From: Paenibacillus silvestris
GTDB taxonomy: Bacteria; Bacillota; Bacilli; Paenibacillales; NBRC-103111
NCBI RefSeq assembly: GCF_009882985.1
Contig: NZ_WTUZ01000040.1
Location: forward strand, 124,001-188,000
Direction of reading: 5' to 3'
DNA: 64,000 nt
Below the pieces are notes generated by a model, which did no database searches, was not told where the DNA came from, and worked only from the letters and a program-made list of their open reading frames with translations. The position numbers and the translations under genes were made by a program. Shown here in pieces: positions 25,934 through 34,863 of this stretch (the first letter of the stretch is position 1; each line of letters begins with the position of its first letter).

Positions 25934-26842
25934 CTATAGCCTTACCGTTTTTCCAGTTGCCCTGCTCTCATTAGCAGCTTCCAGGAAACGAATGATTTCT
26001 ATCGTTTCTTGAGGAGCAATAGACGGAGTTCCGGATTGAAACATGGCAACAGCCGCCTCAACTAGCCCGGCATATTTCGGTTTTGGATGCTTATCGCCAT
26101 CTACGAATTCCGTTTTATTCGCGCGGTGTATGACGGCACCGAATGATTTATTTCCCTGCCGGTTGCCCCGGATTGTCCCCATTCGACCATCCTGCCAAAC
26201 ACCAACAACCAGTTCATGGAACTCGCTCGTGCTTGCTGTTACCTGCACACAGCCTTGACCCAAAATGCGATACAACATCTCTGCAGCGTGAATACCGTAC
26301 CAGAACAGGCCTGGCTGTGTTGACTGAAGCTCCGCCGGTCCGTAGCAATCAGCGCCAATAATATCATCTGTCCCCTCTGAAAGTGCATTAACCAACCCTT
26401 GTTCATAACGCAGCGAAGATGCACTCATCAACGGCACGTTATGTTCGGCAGCGAGCCGCAGCATTTCCTTGGCATCCGAAGTCGAAACAGCAAACGGTTT
26501 ATCAATGAACACGGGCTTGCCAAAGGGAGCAATTCGACGAAACTGCTCCAGATGAACGCGTCCATCCACAGAAGTGAGCAGGACCGCATCGGAGTGTTCC
26601 GCTACTGCCTCGGGAGAATCAAGCAGCTGCACACCGTACTCATCCCGAATCGCACTTGTGAACCGCTCCAGCCTTGAATAACTCAGTTCAAAATCAGGGG
26701 ACCCACCGGGAAAAGCATACGTGACCTTCCCCCCGCGAACATGAAACTCATTATCTTGCTCGTTTAAGAGCTTAGTAAAAGCAGTGCAGTGTGAGGTATC
26801 CAATCCGATCATTCCGATAATCAACGATTTTGGTGTCGTCAT
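25934..26842 (-). CDS. Gfo/Idh/MocA family oxidoreductase (302 aa)
   Basis: The Rossmann start IIGMIGLDTSHC is unusual in having LDTSHC where the family often has GAGxxG. The family EKP motif is present as DKP in IDKPFAV, keeping the catalytic lysine, followed by the alpha/beta C-terminal domain. The ATG at 26842 follows AAAGGG; the frame open further upstream would overlap nagA. It lies between the NagA and NagB-fusion genes, so it likely oxidises, reduces or dehydrates a sugar intermediate. Confidence 0.85.
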   Translation of the reverse strand: MTTPKSLIIGMIGLDTSHCTAFTKLLNEQDNEFHVRGGKVTYAFPGGSPDFELSYSRLERFTSAIRDEYGVQLLDSPEAVAEHSDAVLLTSVDGRVHLEQFRRIAPFGKPVFIDKPFAVSTSDAKEMLRLAAEHNVPLMSASSLRYEQGLVNALSEGTDDIIGADCYGPAELQSTQPGLFWYGIHAAEMLYRILGQGCVQVTASTSEFHELVVGVWQDGRMGTIRGNRQGNKSFGAVIHRANKTEFVDGDKHPKPKYAGLVEAAVAMFQSGTPSIAPQETIEIIRFLEAANESRATGKTVRL

Positions 26843-26870
26843 GACAGTCAGCCCTTTCTGTACTTTTTTG

Positions 26871-28058
26871 CTATTCTCGCGCTTGTGATACAAGTTTTCC
26901 TTCTTTATAAGTGCTCAAAATATGTAATGAGCGGTCGTCTTGATACTCAAATAACACGAGATCCGCCGGAGCATTTTGTTGAAGTCCTTTGGCTATTGGC
27001 AAGCCCATTAACTCTGACGGCCTGATAGATGCCATATCCCATGCATCGGCCAAGCTGCTTAAGCCTTTCTTCACCAGATGCTGAATGCCCCATAACAGCA
27101 TTTGTGCAGACCCAGCCAGCAAGTTGGCATTCTCAGCTAGATGCAGCTTCCCATTTGGTGCTAGCACGACTTCGCCGCCAATATGCGTTGTGTAGCGTCC
27201 CGGTTCAAGTCCACTCAAAAAGACGGCATCGCTAACGAGAATTGCTTTGTCACCCTTCATCCGCATAAATACTTTCAGCACCGACTCCGGTAAATGGAAA
27301 CCGTCAGCGATCATACACGCCCAGAGCTCATCTGACGCCAACTGCTCCCATATGTAATTCGGATGCCTTGGCAGCATCAAGTGGGCTGCGTTGCCGAGAT
27401 GCGTGGATACCTTGGCCCCTGCGGTAATCGCTGAACGAATTTGTTCGGGCGAAGCACTGGTATGCCCAATAGATACCGTAACTCCGCTTGCTGTACAGCG
27501 CCTTATAAACCTATCAGCTTCCGGCCATTCCGGAGACATCGTCACAAAGGCAATACGGCCTTCCGCAGCTTCTTGCCAACGCTGGAATAACTCCCAATCC
27601 GGTGCTGTAATGTATGATTTACTATGAGCGCCCCGCGGTCCATCTTCCGAAGAGAGGAAGGGCCCCTCCAGATGGATTCCGCCAATGCAGCTACTAGTAA
27701 GGGAATCCTCTCGACAAGCTTCTGCAATGGCTCCAAGTGCTTGACTAATCTTATCATCACTATTCGTGATTACCGTCGGGTAATAGGTGGTGACACCTTT
27801 CTTCCAAAGATCACGCGTAAGTTCGCATACCGTTTCCTTCGCTAACGGTGCTTGATTAAAGTCCCTGCCAGCGTAGCCGTTGATTTGCAAATCGACTAGA
27901 CCAGGGCCGATCCATGGCAGCTGCTCCCGATGCTCAGCCTTCAGCAAGCGAATATCCGTAATACAGCTTTCGGCTATAGTGACTTCTATTGGCTCGCCTG
28001 TCCGGTAATGTCTACCCTTAAGACTGGTGTTACCCTCAACTTGTTCGATTCTTATCAT
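26871..28058 (-). CDS. nagA: N-acetylglucosamine-6-phosphate deacetylase
   Basis: An amidohydrolase-superfamily enzyme removing acetate from GlcNAc-6-phosphate. Metal and catalytic positions are all present: Glu131 in HLEGPF, His199 in SIGHTS, His220 in STHLGNAA and Asp277 in LVSDA. The usual NagA motif HLFNAM is changed to HLGNAA, so the substrate may be another N-acetylhexosamine phosphate. Length (395 residues) is normal. GGGGGAG precedes the start. It feeds the deaminase domain encoded two genes downstream. Confidence 0.9.
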   Translation of the reverse strand: MIRIEQVEGNTSLKGRHYRTGEPIEVTIAESCITDIRLLKAEHREQLPWIGPGLVDLQINGYAGRDFNQAPLAKETVCELTRDLWKKGVTTYYPTVITNSDDKISQALGAIAEACREDSLTSSCIGGIHLEGPFLSSEDGPRGAHSKSYITAPDWELFQRWQEAAEGRIAFVTMSPEWPEADRFIRRCTASGVTVSIGHTSASPEQIRSAITAGAKVSTHLGNAAHLMLPRHPNYIWEQLASDELWACMIADGFHLPESVLKVFMRMKGDKAILVSDAVFLSGLEPGRYTTHIGGEVVLAPNGKLHLAENANLLAGSAQMLLWGIQHLVKKGLSSLADAWDMASIRPSELMGLPIAKGLQQNAPADLVLFEYQDDRSLHILSTYKEGKLVSQARE

Positions 28059-28087
28059 CTAGTAAGCTGCTCCCCCTCTACGTTCAC

Positions 28088-29140
28088 CTATGACATGCTA
28101 TTAGCTGAGGACGATTTCACAATAATCTCTTTCCCGCTGCGCGCCGATTCGTAAATAGCTAGAATCAAATCAACAGCTTTCCTTCCTTCTTCTCCCGATA
28201 CCAACGGATCGCGATCTTCACGAATTGCATGAATTAAATCATCCACGAATATAAAATGCCCGTCATTGGTGATAGCGGTAGGATCATTCTTAGCGCTAAC
28301 TCTTGGTTCAACTTTAGGCGCTTCTTCCTCACTATCAACAAATTTCCACTGCTTGAACCCTGTATCGTCAAATATGATCGTGCCTTTCTCACCATGAAGT
28401 TCAAAACGCGTCTCCTGCCCTGGGTACACAGACGTCGTTCCCTGAATCACGCCGAAGGCGCCGTTCTTGTATTTCACAACGGCAACAGCTGTATCTTCCA
28501 CTTCAATTTCACGAACTAGCGCGGATGAATAAGCAAAGACAGACTCGACATCTCCCATCAGCCACTGAATCAAATCGATGCCATGCACACCTTGGTTCAT
28601 CAGGGCACCTCCGCCATCGATAGCCCAAGTGCCGCGCCAGCCGGCGCTTTTGTAATACTGTGGGCTGCGATAGCTTTTCTGGTATGCATCGCCAAGCACC
28701 AGCTTACCCAGCTTGCCGGCCTCAATGGCTTTTTTCGCGACAATGGAAGCCTCCGTCACACGGCGTTGGAATACGCAGCCGAGTTTCACATTTGCCTGAC
28801 GGCAAGCTTCAATCATACGAGTCATACTATCTGCTGTAATATCAAGCGGTTTTTCACATAGCACGTGTTTGCCTGCTTGCGCTGCCGCAATCACAACTTC
28901 CGCGTGATAACCGCTTGGTACCGCTACAGTAACTACATCAATATCGTCACGCTTCAGCAGCTGCTGATAGTCTTGATACACATGAGGAATCGAGAAATCT
29001 GCTGCTAGTTTTCCAGCCTTTTCTATCTCAACATCAGCAATACCAACCAACTCGGCTTGAGAATGACCTATGATGGCTTTCACATGAGATGGAGCAATAA
29101 CTCCAGCTCCAATGACAGCAAATCTCGTTTTTTCACTCAT
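28088..29140 (-). CDS. Gfo/Idh/MocA family oxidoreductase (350 aa)
   Basis: The NAD-binding loop VIGAGVIAPSH at the N-terminus, the canonical EKP motif in LCEKPLDI, and a C-terminal domain with MNQGVHGIDLIQWLMG, the usual His-bearing helix. Typical members act on inositols, UDP-sugars or 3-keto glycosides. GAGGAGG precedes the ATG. It follows another Gfo/Idh gene by 29 bp and precedes nagA by 29 bp. Confidence 0.92.
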   Translation of the reverse strand: MSEKTRFAVIGAGVIAPSHVKAIIGHSQAELVGIADVEIEKAGKLAADFSIPHVYQDYQQLLKRDDIDVVTVAVPSGYHAEVVIAAAQAGKHVLCEKPLDITADSMTRMIEACRQANVKLGCVFQRRVTEASIVAKKAIEAGKLGKLVLGDAYQKSYRSPQYYKSAGWRGTWAIDGGGALMNQGVHGIDLIQWLMGDVESVFAYSSALVREIEVEDTAVAVVKYKNGAFGVIQGTTSVYPGQETRFELHGEKGTIIFDDTGFKQWKFVDSEEEAPKVEPRVSAKNDPTAITNDGHFIFVDDLIHAIREDRDPLVSGEEGRKAVDLILAIYESARSGKEIIVKSSSANSMS

Positions 29141-29169
29141 ATTTTAAATACCTCCTCTTTTCTTTGTTA

Positions 29170-30141
29170 TCATTTCACTACCTGCTCGTTTCCTGTCTCA
29201 CTTGAATCATATACACTCTCGATCACCGAGACGACGGTTTTGGAATAAACACCAGAGCAGTCCAACAATTTATCATTTGTAATCGCATCCATAAGATCCA
29301 GCAATTGCTTGACGAGCGGCTGCACAGTCGGCTTCAACTGTACTGGCTCATAAGTTCCGTTATGGCTTATTGATAGACCCTTACCTGTCTCCAGCTTGAG
29401 CATCCCTTTAGTAAAGATAAATTCCGTTTCATTACGGGAAACTCCTGCATAGCCAGATTGCATAATCAAGGCGGGAACACCGGAGGAGGTTTCCAGAAAT
29501 ATGGCCCCGCTACCTTCAACATCTCCCCGTTCTCCTTGGAAGCTTACGGACGCCTTCACCTTGGTAACCCTGCTTTGTGTCATCCATTGAATTTTATCAA
29601 TCGAATGAGCCCCCAGATTCGTCATGATGCCTCCACCTGCTTGACTCTTCTCGAAGAACCACCTAGGTCGATCTGCTCGATAATAGTTGACGTGCCGCGT
29701 ATCATTTATCATGACAAGATTGCCGAGCTCCCCACTTTCAATAATCCGTCTAGCCTCTATATTTTCTGGAAAATAGTGTTGGGTATGCCCCACCATTAAC
29801 TTAACTTCATAGCGCTCAGCTGCAGCTATAATTTCATCGCATTCCGCTGTATTTAATGCCATCGGCTTTTCAAGTAAAAGATGCGATCCATGTTCGGCGC
29901 AGCGAATAGAAACTTCCTTGTGCAAAAAATGCGGCAGCGCAATGACGCTAATATCTGGTTTTTCTTTCTGCAGCATTTCTTGGTAATCTGTATAAGCGCG
30001 AATGCCATATTTCTTAGCCGTGTCCACGGCAAGAGATTCATTAATTTCAGCAACGGCGACTGGCTCTAATCCATCAATATGACTAGCTGCGTCTAAATGC
30101 TGTACACCTATTGCCCCTGCACCCAATACGGCCAGCTTCAT
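29170..30141 (-). CDS. Gfo/Idh/MocA family oxidoreductase (323 aa)
   Basis: Rossmann motif VLGAGAIGVQH, canonical EKP in LLEKPMALN, and NLGAHSIDKIQWM, which carries the family active-site His. AAGGAGGAGGG precedes the ATG. It is the first gene of the leftward unit that continues through nagA to the DapA-like gene, because the preceding gene ends at a terminator. No -35/-10 was convincing in the 270-bp gap upstream. Confidence 0.92.
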   Translation of the reverse strand: MKLAVLGAGAIGVQHLDAASHIDGLEPVAVAEINESLAVDTAKKYGIRAYTDYQEMLQKEKPDISVIALPHFLHKEVSIRCAEHGSHLLLEKPMALNTAECDEIIAAAERYEVKLMVGHTQHYFPENIEARRIIESGELGNLVMINDTRHVNYYRADRPRWFFEKSQAGGGIMTNLGAHSIDKIQWMTQSRVTKVKASVSFQGERGDVEGSGAIFLETSSGVPALIMQSGYAGVSRNETEFIFTKGMLKLETGKGLSISHNGTYEPVQLKPTVQPLVKQLLDLMDAITNDKLLDCSGVYSKTVVSVIESVYDSSETGNEQVVK

Positions 30142-30352
30142 ACCTGCTATCCCTCCTCCTTGTCCTGTCTGTTCATGCAGCTTACGTTAATCTTTATATT
30201 AATAGCATATTTAATGAAAATAAATCCGCAGTACTACGAATCTTGCACATAATTACGAATGATTCGAATATTAGTGAATCTTCCGAAAAAGCGACTAATT
30301 AGGTTTAACGATCACTGTATCCCCGATCATGTCGACGGTACGTTGATGCAGC

Positions 30353-30387
30353 AAAAATAGACCCACAGCTTCGGGCTGAGGGTCTAC
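30353..30387 (-). terminator. Terminator after the Gfo/Idh gene (repeat of 14361-14395)
   Basis: Same TAGACCC/GGGTCTA stem as at 14361-14395, with one base changed in the loop, followed on the minus strand by TATTTTT. It splits the leftward locus into an importer unit and a catabolic unit. Confidence 0.8.
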
Positions 30388-30411
30388 ATTTTATATATAC
30401 GCTCTCGGGGT

Positions 30412-31488
30412 TCACGATTCCAAACCAAACTCTTTCATTACATCGTTCACTTTCACAGGGTTACCGCTTTCCATGCTTCTTTCCATTGCCGTCAAGATAG
30501 ATAGCGTGTGAATGCCCTCCATCAGATCAGGCTTCGGCGTTTCGCCCTTGTCCAGGCAATCAGCAAAATATTCAATGTAGTTTTGATACTCACCCGCATG
30601 ATGGCTCGTTCCCTCGAAGCGGAAATAGTACGGGAACTTTTCTTCGAACGAATGAGTCACTGGCTTCTCTGGCGGAAAATGAGTATGGTATAGCAGATTC
30701 GAATAGACTGCCCTACTCGTCCCTTTCGTCCCCCTAAGTGTACAGCTAATGCCCGGATCTATATGCTGAAGCGTAGGCTTAGTGTAGGAGCCAGCTACTT
30801 GAGCGATACGCCCTTCCTTATCTTTCATTACAAATCTCATTGTATCTGGCGTCGTTAACCCATACGCCCTATTGCTGCTACTGGAATGTCCGTAACCAAA
30901 CACCTCTTCGATTTCAGGCAAATACCATTTGGCCAAATCCACGGCATGTATCATGAAATTATACAACCAACTGAAGCCCCTCTGCCTACTCCAATCTTTC
31001 TGCAAAAACCAGCGGGAATCCGCGATATAGAAAGTTTCGACCGTATCCACTTCACCATGGCGGCCGGCTAAGAAATCCTCGCGTTGATGGAGCATCGGCT
31101 CGAAAAATCGGGAGCTCTGTCCCACGAAAACGTATTTGCCTGATGCTTTCCACACGCGAAGCAGTCCATTAGCTTCTTCCAAAGAATGAAGCATCGGTTT
31201 CGTTACAATGACATGTTTGCCTGCTTCCAATGCCATTTGAATATGCCGACCGTGAAGCTGATCCGGGGTATAGATGGCAATGACATCAATCTCTGAATCT
31301 TGAAGCATCTCCTCATAGCTCAGCGTATATCGCCGAAATCCGAATTCATCCCTGCGCAGCTTGCACATCTCTTCATTAATATCGCAGACATTCACCAGAT
31401 CCCAACGTTCACTTTGCAGCGCTGCCGAGATAATACTGCGTCCTTCCCCTAGCCCGATAACGCCTAGTTTGTATATGCGCTTATTCAT
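30412..31488 (-). CDS. Gfo/Idh/MocA family oxidoreductase, paralogue of 60384-61502 (358 aa)
   Basis: N-terminal GVIGLGEGRSI cofactor loop. The family EKP is TKP (VTKPMLHS), retaining the lysine. A conserved core IHAVDLAKWYLPEIEEVFG carries the active-site region. It is very similar along its whole length to the protein at 60384-61502. The ATG at 31488 follows AAGGAG at a workable distance; the GTG four codons earlier sits on top of that site. It is the last gene of the CUT1 importer unit and probably acts on its imported substrate. Confidence 0.9.
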   Translation of the reverse strand: MNKRIYKLGVIGLGEGRSIISAALQSERWDLVNVCDINEEMCKLRRDEFGFRRYTLSYEEMLQDSEIDVIAIYTPDQLHGRHIQMALEAGKHVIVTKPMLHSLEEANGLLRVWKASGKYVFVGQSSRFFEPMLHQREDFLAGRHGEVDTVETFYIADSRWFLQKDWSRQRGFSWLYNFMIHAVDLAKWYLPEIEEVFGYGHSSSSNRAYGLTTPDTMRFVMKDKEGRIAQVAGSYTKPTLQHIDPGISCTLRGTKGTSRAVYSNLLYHTHFPPEKPVTHSFEEKFPYYFRFEGTSHHAGEYQNYIEYFADCLDKGETPKPDLMEGIHTLSILTAMERSMESGNPVKVNDVMKEFGLES

Positions 31489-31548
31489 GATGTTTGCCAC
31501 TCCTTTTCGTCAAAATTCCGCTTATCAACTGCACAAATCTCAAACTTG

Positions 31549-32370
31549 CTAACCTTTGACCGAGCCAGAAGTCATTCCAGAAATGATATATTTCTGACCA
31601 ATCAGGTAAATTACAATAACGGGTAGTGTTGTAAGCACAATATCCGCCGAAACCAAATTCCAATTCACTTGGAAACGTCCATAGAAATTATAAACAGCTA
31701 ACGTCATTGGCCACTTGGTCGAAGAATTCAAATAATATAAAGGAAGCACGAAATCGTTCCAAGCGCCCATAAAATTCAAAATTGCGACTGTTACTACGAC
31801 AGGTGTTAAAAGCGGAAGAACAATGGCGTAGAACAGCTTGAATGGCGGACAACCGTCCACGATTCCTGCCTCATCTAACTCTTTCGGAACAGAGCCAATG
31901 AAACCGTAGATGAGAAATACGCTGAACGGGATCGAACCGACGGCTAGTAGGATGATAATCCCAAGCTGCGTATTAATGAGATGGGTCATCTGCATAACTT
32001 TGGTTAATGTGACAAAGTTAACAGGCATCGCGATACCCATGATCACGAACAAATATAGAAAACGGTTCATACGCGTACGGTTTCTAGAGAACACATAAGC
32101 CGCAATTGAAGCGAGTGCAATACCTAGCACAGTTGAGAGACTGGCGTATAACAGGCTATTGAAGAATGATTGTATGAGTTTACCTTGTTCGATAACGACA
32201 GCATAATTGCTCCATGCTAAGCTCTTCGGAAGAGCCATACTCATCGTGTTCGCTTCCAGTTGTGTTTTAAGCGAATTGATGACGATCAGAAGCAGAGGAA
32301 TAAACATGAGTAGACTGAGCACCCAAGCGAACAGGTTTCGGAGCAGCGAGATCACAGGGTTCATTCTCAT
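31549..32370 (-). CDS. CUT1 sugar ABC permease, MalG type (273 aa)
   Basis: Six-helix MetI-like permease with the EAA-type loop DEAGIVDGCPPFKLFYAIVLP and the end QKYIISGMTSGSVKG typical of MalG/LacG subunits. Its start overlaps the stop of the preceding permease gene by four bases (ATGA), and GAGGAGGAG precedes it. Confidence 0.92.
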   Translation of the reverse strand: MRMNPVISLLRNLFAWVLSLLMFIPLLLIVINSLKTQLEANTMSMALPKSLAWSNYAVVIEQGKLIQSFFNSLLYASLSTVLGIALASIAAYVFSRNRTRMNRFLYLFVIMGIAMPVNFVTLTKVMQMTHLINTQLGIIILLAVGSIPFSVFLIYGFIGSVPKELDEAGIVDGCPPFKLFYAIVLPLLTPVVVTVAILNFMGAWNDFVLPLYYLNSSTKWPMTLAVYNFYGRFQVNWNLVSADIVLTTLPVIVIYLIGQKYIISGMTSGSVKG

Positions 32371-33242
32371 GCGCTATGCTCCTCCTCTTTGGCCATCAAC
32401 CGAATCACGAAGTATCCGACAATGGTCATAAACAAGAATAGAACGGTTGACAAGGCTGTTCCTACACCGTATCGACCTTGTGAAAACTCCTTGAATATCG
32501 TCGTATACAGCACATCCGTCGCGTAGCCAGGCCCGCCATTAGTCAGCACATACACAACCTCAAATACTTTGAGCCCATGCAGTAAATTGAGCACGGTGGT
32601 AACGACGAGAGCAGGCATCAGAAGAGGAACCGTCACATATTTAAACTTTTGCCAATGATTTGCACCGTCAATCTGCGCTGCTTCATAGTAGGTTTTCGAG
32701 ATGGATTGCAGGCCGGCGAGCAGGATAATCATGATGTAACCTACACCCTTCCATGTATCGACGGCGATAATGGATTTGAACGCCCAGTTCACATCGACGA
32801 GCCATTTTTGAGTTAGGACATCTAACCCGATTGCTCGCAGCGATTCATTCAGTAGACCAGTAGCCGGGTTGAGCACGGATTTGAAAATAAGTCCGACAAC
32901 AAGCATGGGGACAATGGCAGGCATGAAAATCATCACTCGGTGAAAGCCTTTCATCCGAATGCCCTCATTAAGAGCAATGGCAAATAATAAACCGAGGAGC
33001 GTCTTCAGAATCACCGTTGATAGCGTAAAATTCAGCGTATTGATAATAAATTTCATGTATTTCTCATCTGCTGAGAATAAGGAACTGAAATTATCAAATC
33101 CGATCAGCTGAATCTCGCTGGAATACATGTTCCAATCCGTGAATGAGTAGTAGAAGCCCATCAAGCCCGGCACGATAAAAAACACCACGTATAGCCCGAG
33201 TGTAGCCCAGCTGAAATAGGAAGGATAGATCTTATTGTTCAT
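32367..33242 (-). CDS. CUT1 sugar ABC permease, MalF type (291 aa)
   Basis: Six predicted helices with the EAA loop EAAQIDGANHWQKFKYVTVP and a VLTNGGPGYATDV motif common to MalF-like partners. GGGGAG precedes the start. Translationally coupled to the MalG-type gene. Confidence 0.92.
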   Translation of the reverse strand: MNNKIYPSYFSWATLGLYVVFFIVPGLMGFYYSFTDWNMYSSEIQLIGFDNFSSLFSADEKYMKFIINTLNFTLSTVILKTLLGLLFAIALNEGIRMKGFHRVMIFMPAIVPMLVVGLIFKSVLNPATGLLNESLRAIGLDVLTQKWLVDVNWAFKSIIAVDTWKGVGYIMIILLAGLQSISKTYYEAAQIDGANHWQKFKYVTVPLLMPALVVTTVLNLLHGLKVFEVVYVLTNGGPGYATDVLYTTIFKEFSQGRYGVGTALSTVLFLFMTIVGYFVIRLMAKEEEHSA

Positions 33243-33281
33243 AGCGGTAAGCTCCCCACTCCGAATAGAATTCTAATCTCT

Positions 33282-34646
33282 TTATTTGGCCCAAGCTGGA
33301 TCTTTGGCTACCCCTGCCATGTCTGCTCTTCGTTTATCAATGCTTTTCAACACATCGATCGGCTCCATTGATTTACTGAACATCGCTACCAAATCTTTCC
33401 CCATATCCATCCATTGCGGATTGACATAATTAACATAATCCTGGAGGTCCGTTCCTCTCTTCGGATATGCGGCAAACAGTTTCTTCTGCTCATCCGTATA
33501 CTTATCCTTAAGTCCAGAGAAGTTTAGATTGGATACTGTCTTATCGTTGTCGACCATATATTGCAGATTTTCGGGTTTGGCCAAAAAGGCTAGATACTGC
33601 TTCGCCTCTTCGATATGTTTCGATCCGGAATAAACGAACTTGCTCGGTCCTCCTGGATTGATGTAATAAAATTGGTTATCCGCAAGCGGGATTGGGAAGA
33701 ATCCGAAGTCTTCGGCTTTCAGCTCGGGATTAATTTTGGTGACATCACTTGGTGTGCTTTGTGTGGACAATGACATGGCATATTTACCGCTTGCTAACTT
33801 GTTAGCTGTATCGGCGCCTGTGTCAGAAAACGTGTTGTCGCCAAAAAAACCGAGATCGTACATCTCCTTCATCTGAGTCAAAGAAGTTTTCATGCTTGGA
33901 TCATCCACGAATTTCTTTTTATTTGCATTCAGATCGTTATAAAGATTAGGCGTAGCTTCATCATAACGCGGTCCCGGTTCAGCGAACCAAAGCACATGAT
34001 GCCAACCGTCTGCGATTGGTTCATAGATCGGCGTTATGCCTGCCTGCTTGATTTTCATAGAGGCTTGCTTCAGCTCTTCATAGGTCTTAGGTACGTTGAT
34101 ACCGAGTTTCTCATATATTTTCTTGTTGTATACAACGACAAAGCTGTTGCCGGTATCCCAAATCGTAAGCGCATACACTTTACCATTTAGAGAAAGCTGC
34201 TCTAGTGAAAGTTTATCTTCTCGCTTGGTCCATTCCTGATCGCTCAGGTCAACGGCATTCTTCTCTACGTTATAATTTAAGCTAATCTCACTTTTGCCGC
34301 TTTGTCCGCCGAATAGATCTGGACCTTCCTTGGCATTAAGCTTTGTTTTAAGTACATTGAAATATTGGTCTGCTGGAATGATTTGATAATCAATGCGTAT
34401 GCCGGTCTCACTCTCAAACTTCTTAGCCAGCTGCATTTCCGTATCCTTGATCCATCCTTGACTGGCAATATACGTTAACGTTACGTCTTTCTTAGCGGGA
34501 GTTTTGCTCTCAGTTGCTGGTGTATCGCTCTTAACTGCTGGCGCTGCAGCGCTGCTAGTCGCACTAGGTGCGGATCCACTACTGCATCCTCCAACCAATG
34601 CAACGGTACAAATTGATACGGCCAACGTCCATAACGGCTTTTTCAC
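33282..34646 (-). CDS. Sugar-binding lipoprotein of the CUT1 importer (454 aa)
   Basis: Signal peptide with lipobox VGGCSS (Cys about residue 21), a low-complexity Ala/Ser/Thr linker, then a MalE-type binding protein of normal length. Recognisable parts include GPDLFGGQSG and FVVVYNKKIYEKLGINVP. The start is GTG at 34646 after AAGGGGAG. It heads the importer operon and is divergent from the YesM/YesN pair, with a perfect cre box between them. No ATPase gene is present, so a shared MsmX-like ATPase is expected elsewhere. Confidence 0.93.
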   Translation of the reverse strand: MKKPLWTLAVSICTVALVGGCSSGSAPSATSSAAAPAVKSDTPATESKTPAKKDVTLTYIASQGWIKDTEMQLAKKFESETGIRIDYQIIPADQYFNVLKTKLNAKEGPDLFGGQSGKSEISLNYNVEKNAVDLSDQEWTKREDKLSLEQLSLNGKVYALTIWDTGNSFVVVYNKKIYEKLGINVPKTYEELKQASMKIKQAGITPIYEPIADGWHHVLWFAEPGPRYDEATPNLYNDLNANKKKFVDDPSMKTSLTQMKEMYDLGFFGDNTFSDTGADTANKLASGKYAMSLSTQSTPSDVTKINPELKAEDFGFFPIPLADNQFYYINPGGPSKFVYSGSKHIEEAKQYLAFLAKPENLQYMVDNDKTVSNLNFSGLKDKYTDEQKKLFAAYPKRGTDLQDYVNYVNPQWMDMGKDLVAMFSKSMEPIDVLKSIDKRRADMAGVAKDPAWAK

Positions 34647-34772
34647 AACACCACTCCCCTTGGTTTCTGACCCTCATAAATCCGCTTACATTTCGGATAT
34701 GCCCTCATTATAGACGGCTAGCACGCTATCTAACATGGAGAAATCCGACTCCTTTTATGCACAAATTTGACT

Positions 34773-34787
34773 TGCATACGCTTTCAA
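34773..34787 (-). promoter_or_regulatory. Perfect CcpA cre box between the importer operon and yesMN-like genes
   Basis: On the minus strand TTGAAAGCGTATGCA matches WTGNAANCGNWNNCW at all defined positions. It is about 127 bp upstream of the binding protein start and 77 bp upstream of the kinase start, so carbon catabolite control of both is possible. Confidence 0.6.
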
Positions 34788-34863
34788 GAAAAGCTTTGAC
34801 AAAATGATCAGCCAGAAGGAAAATGAAAGCATCAAAGCTACACCGACCGCTTGGAGGCAGGTT

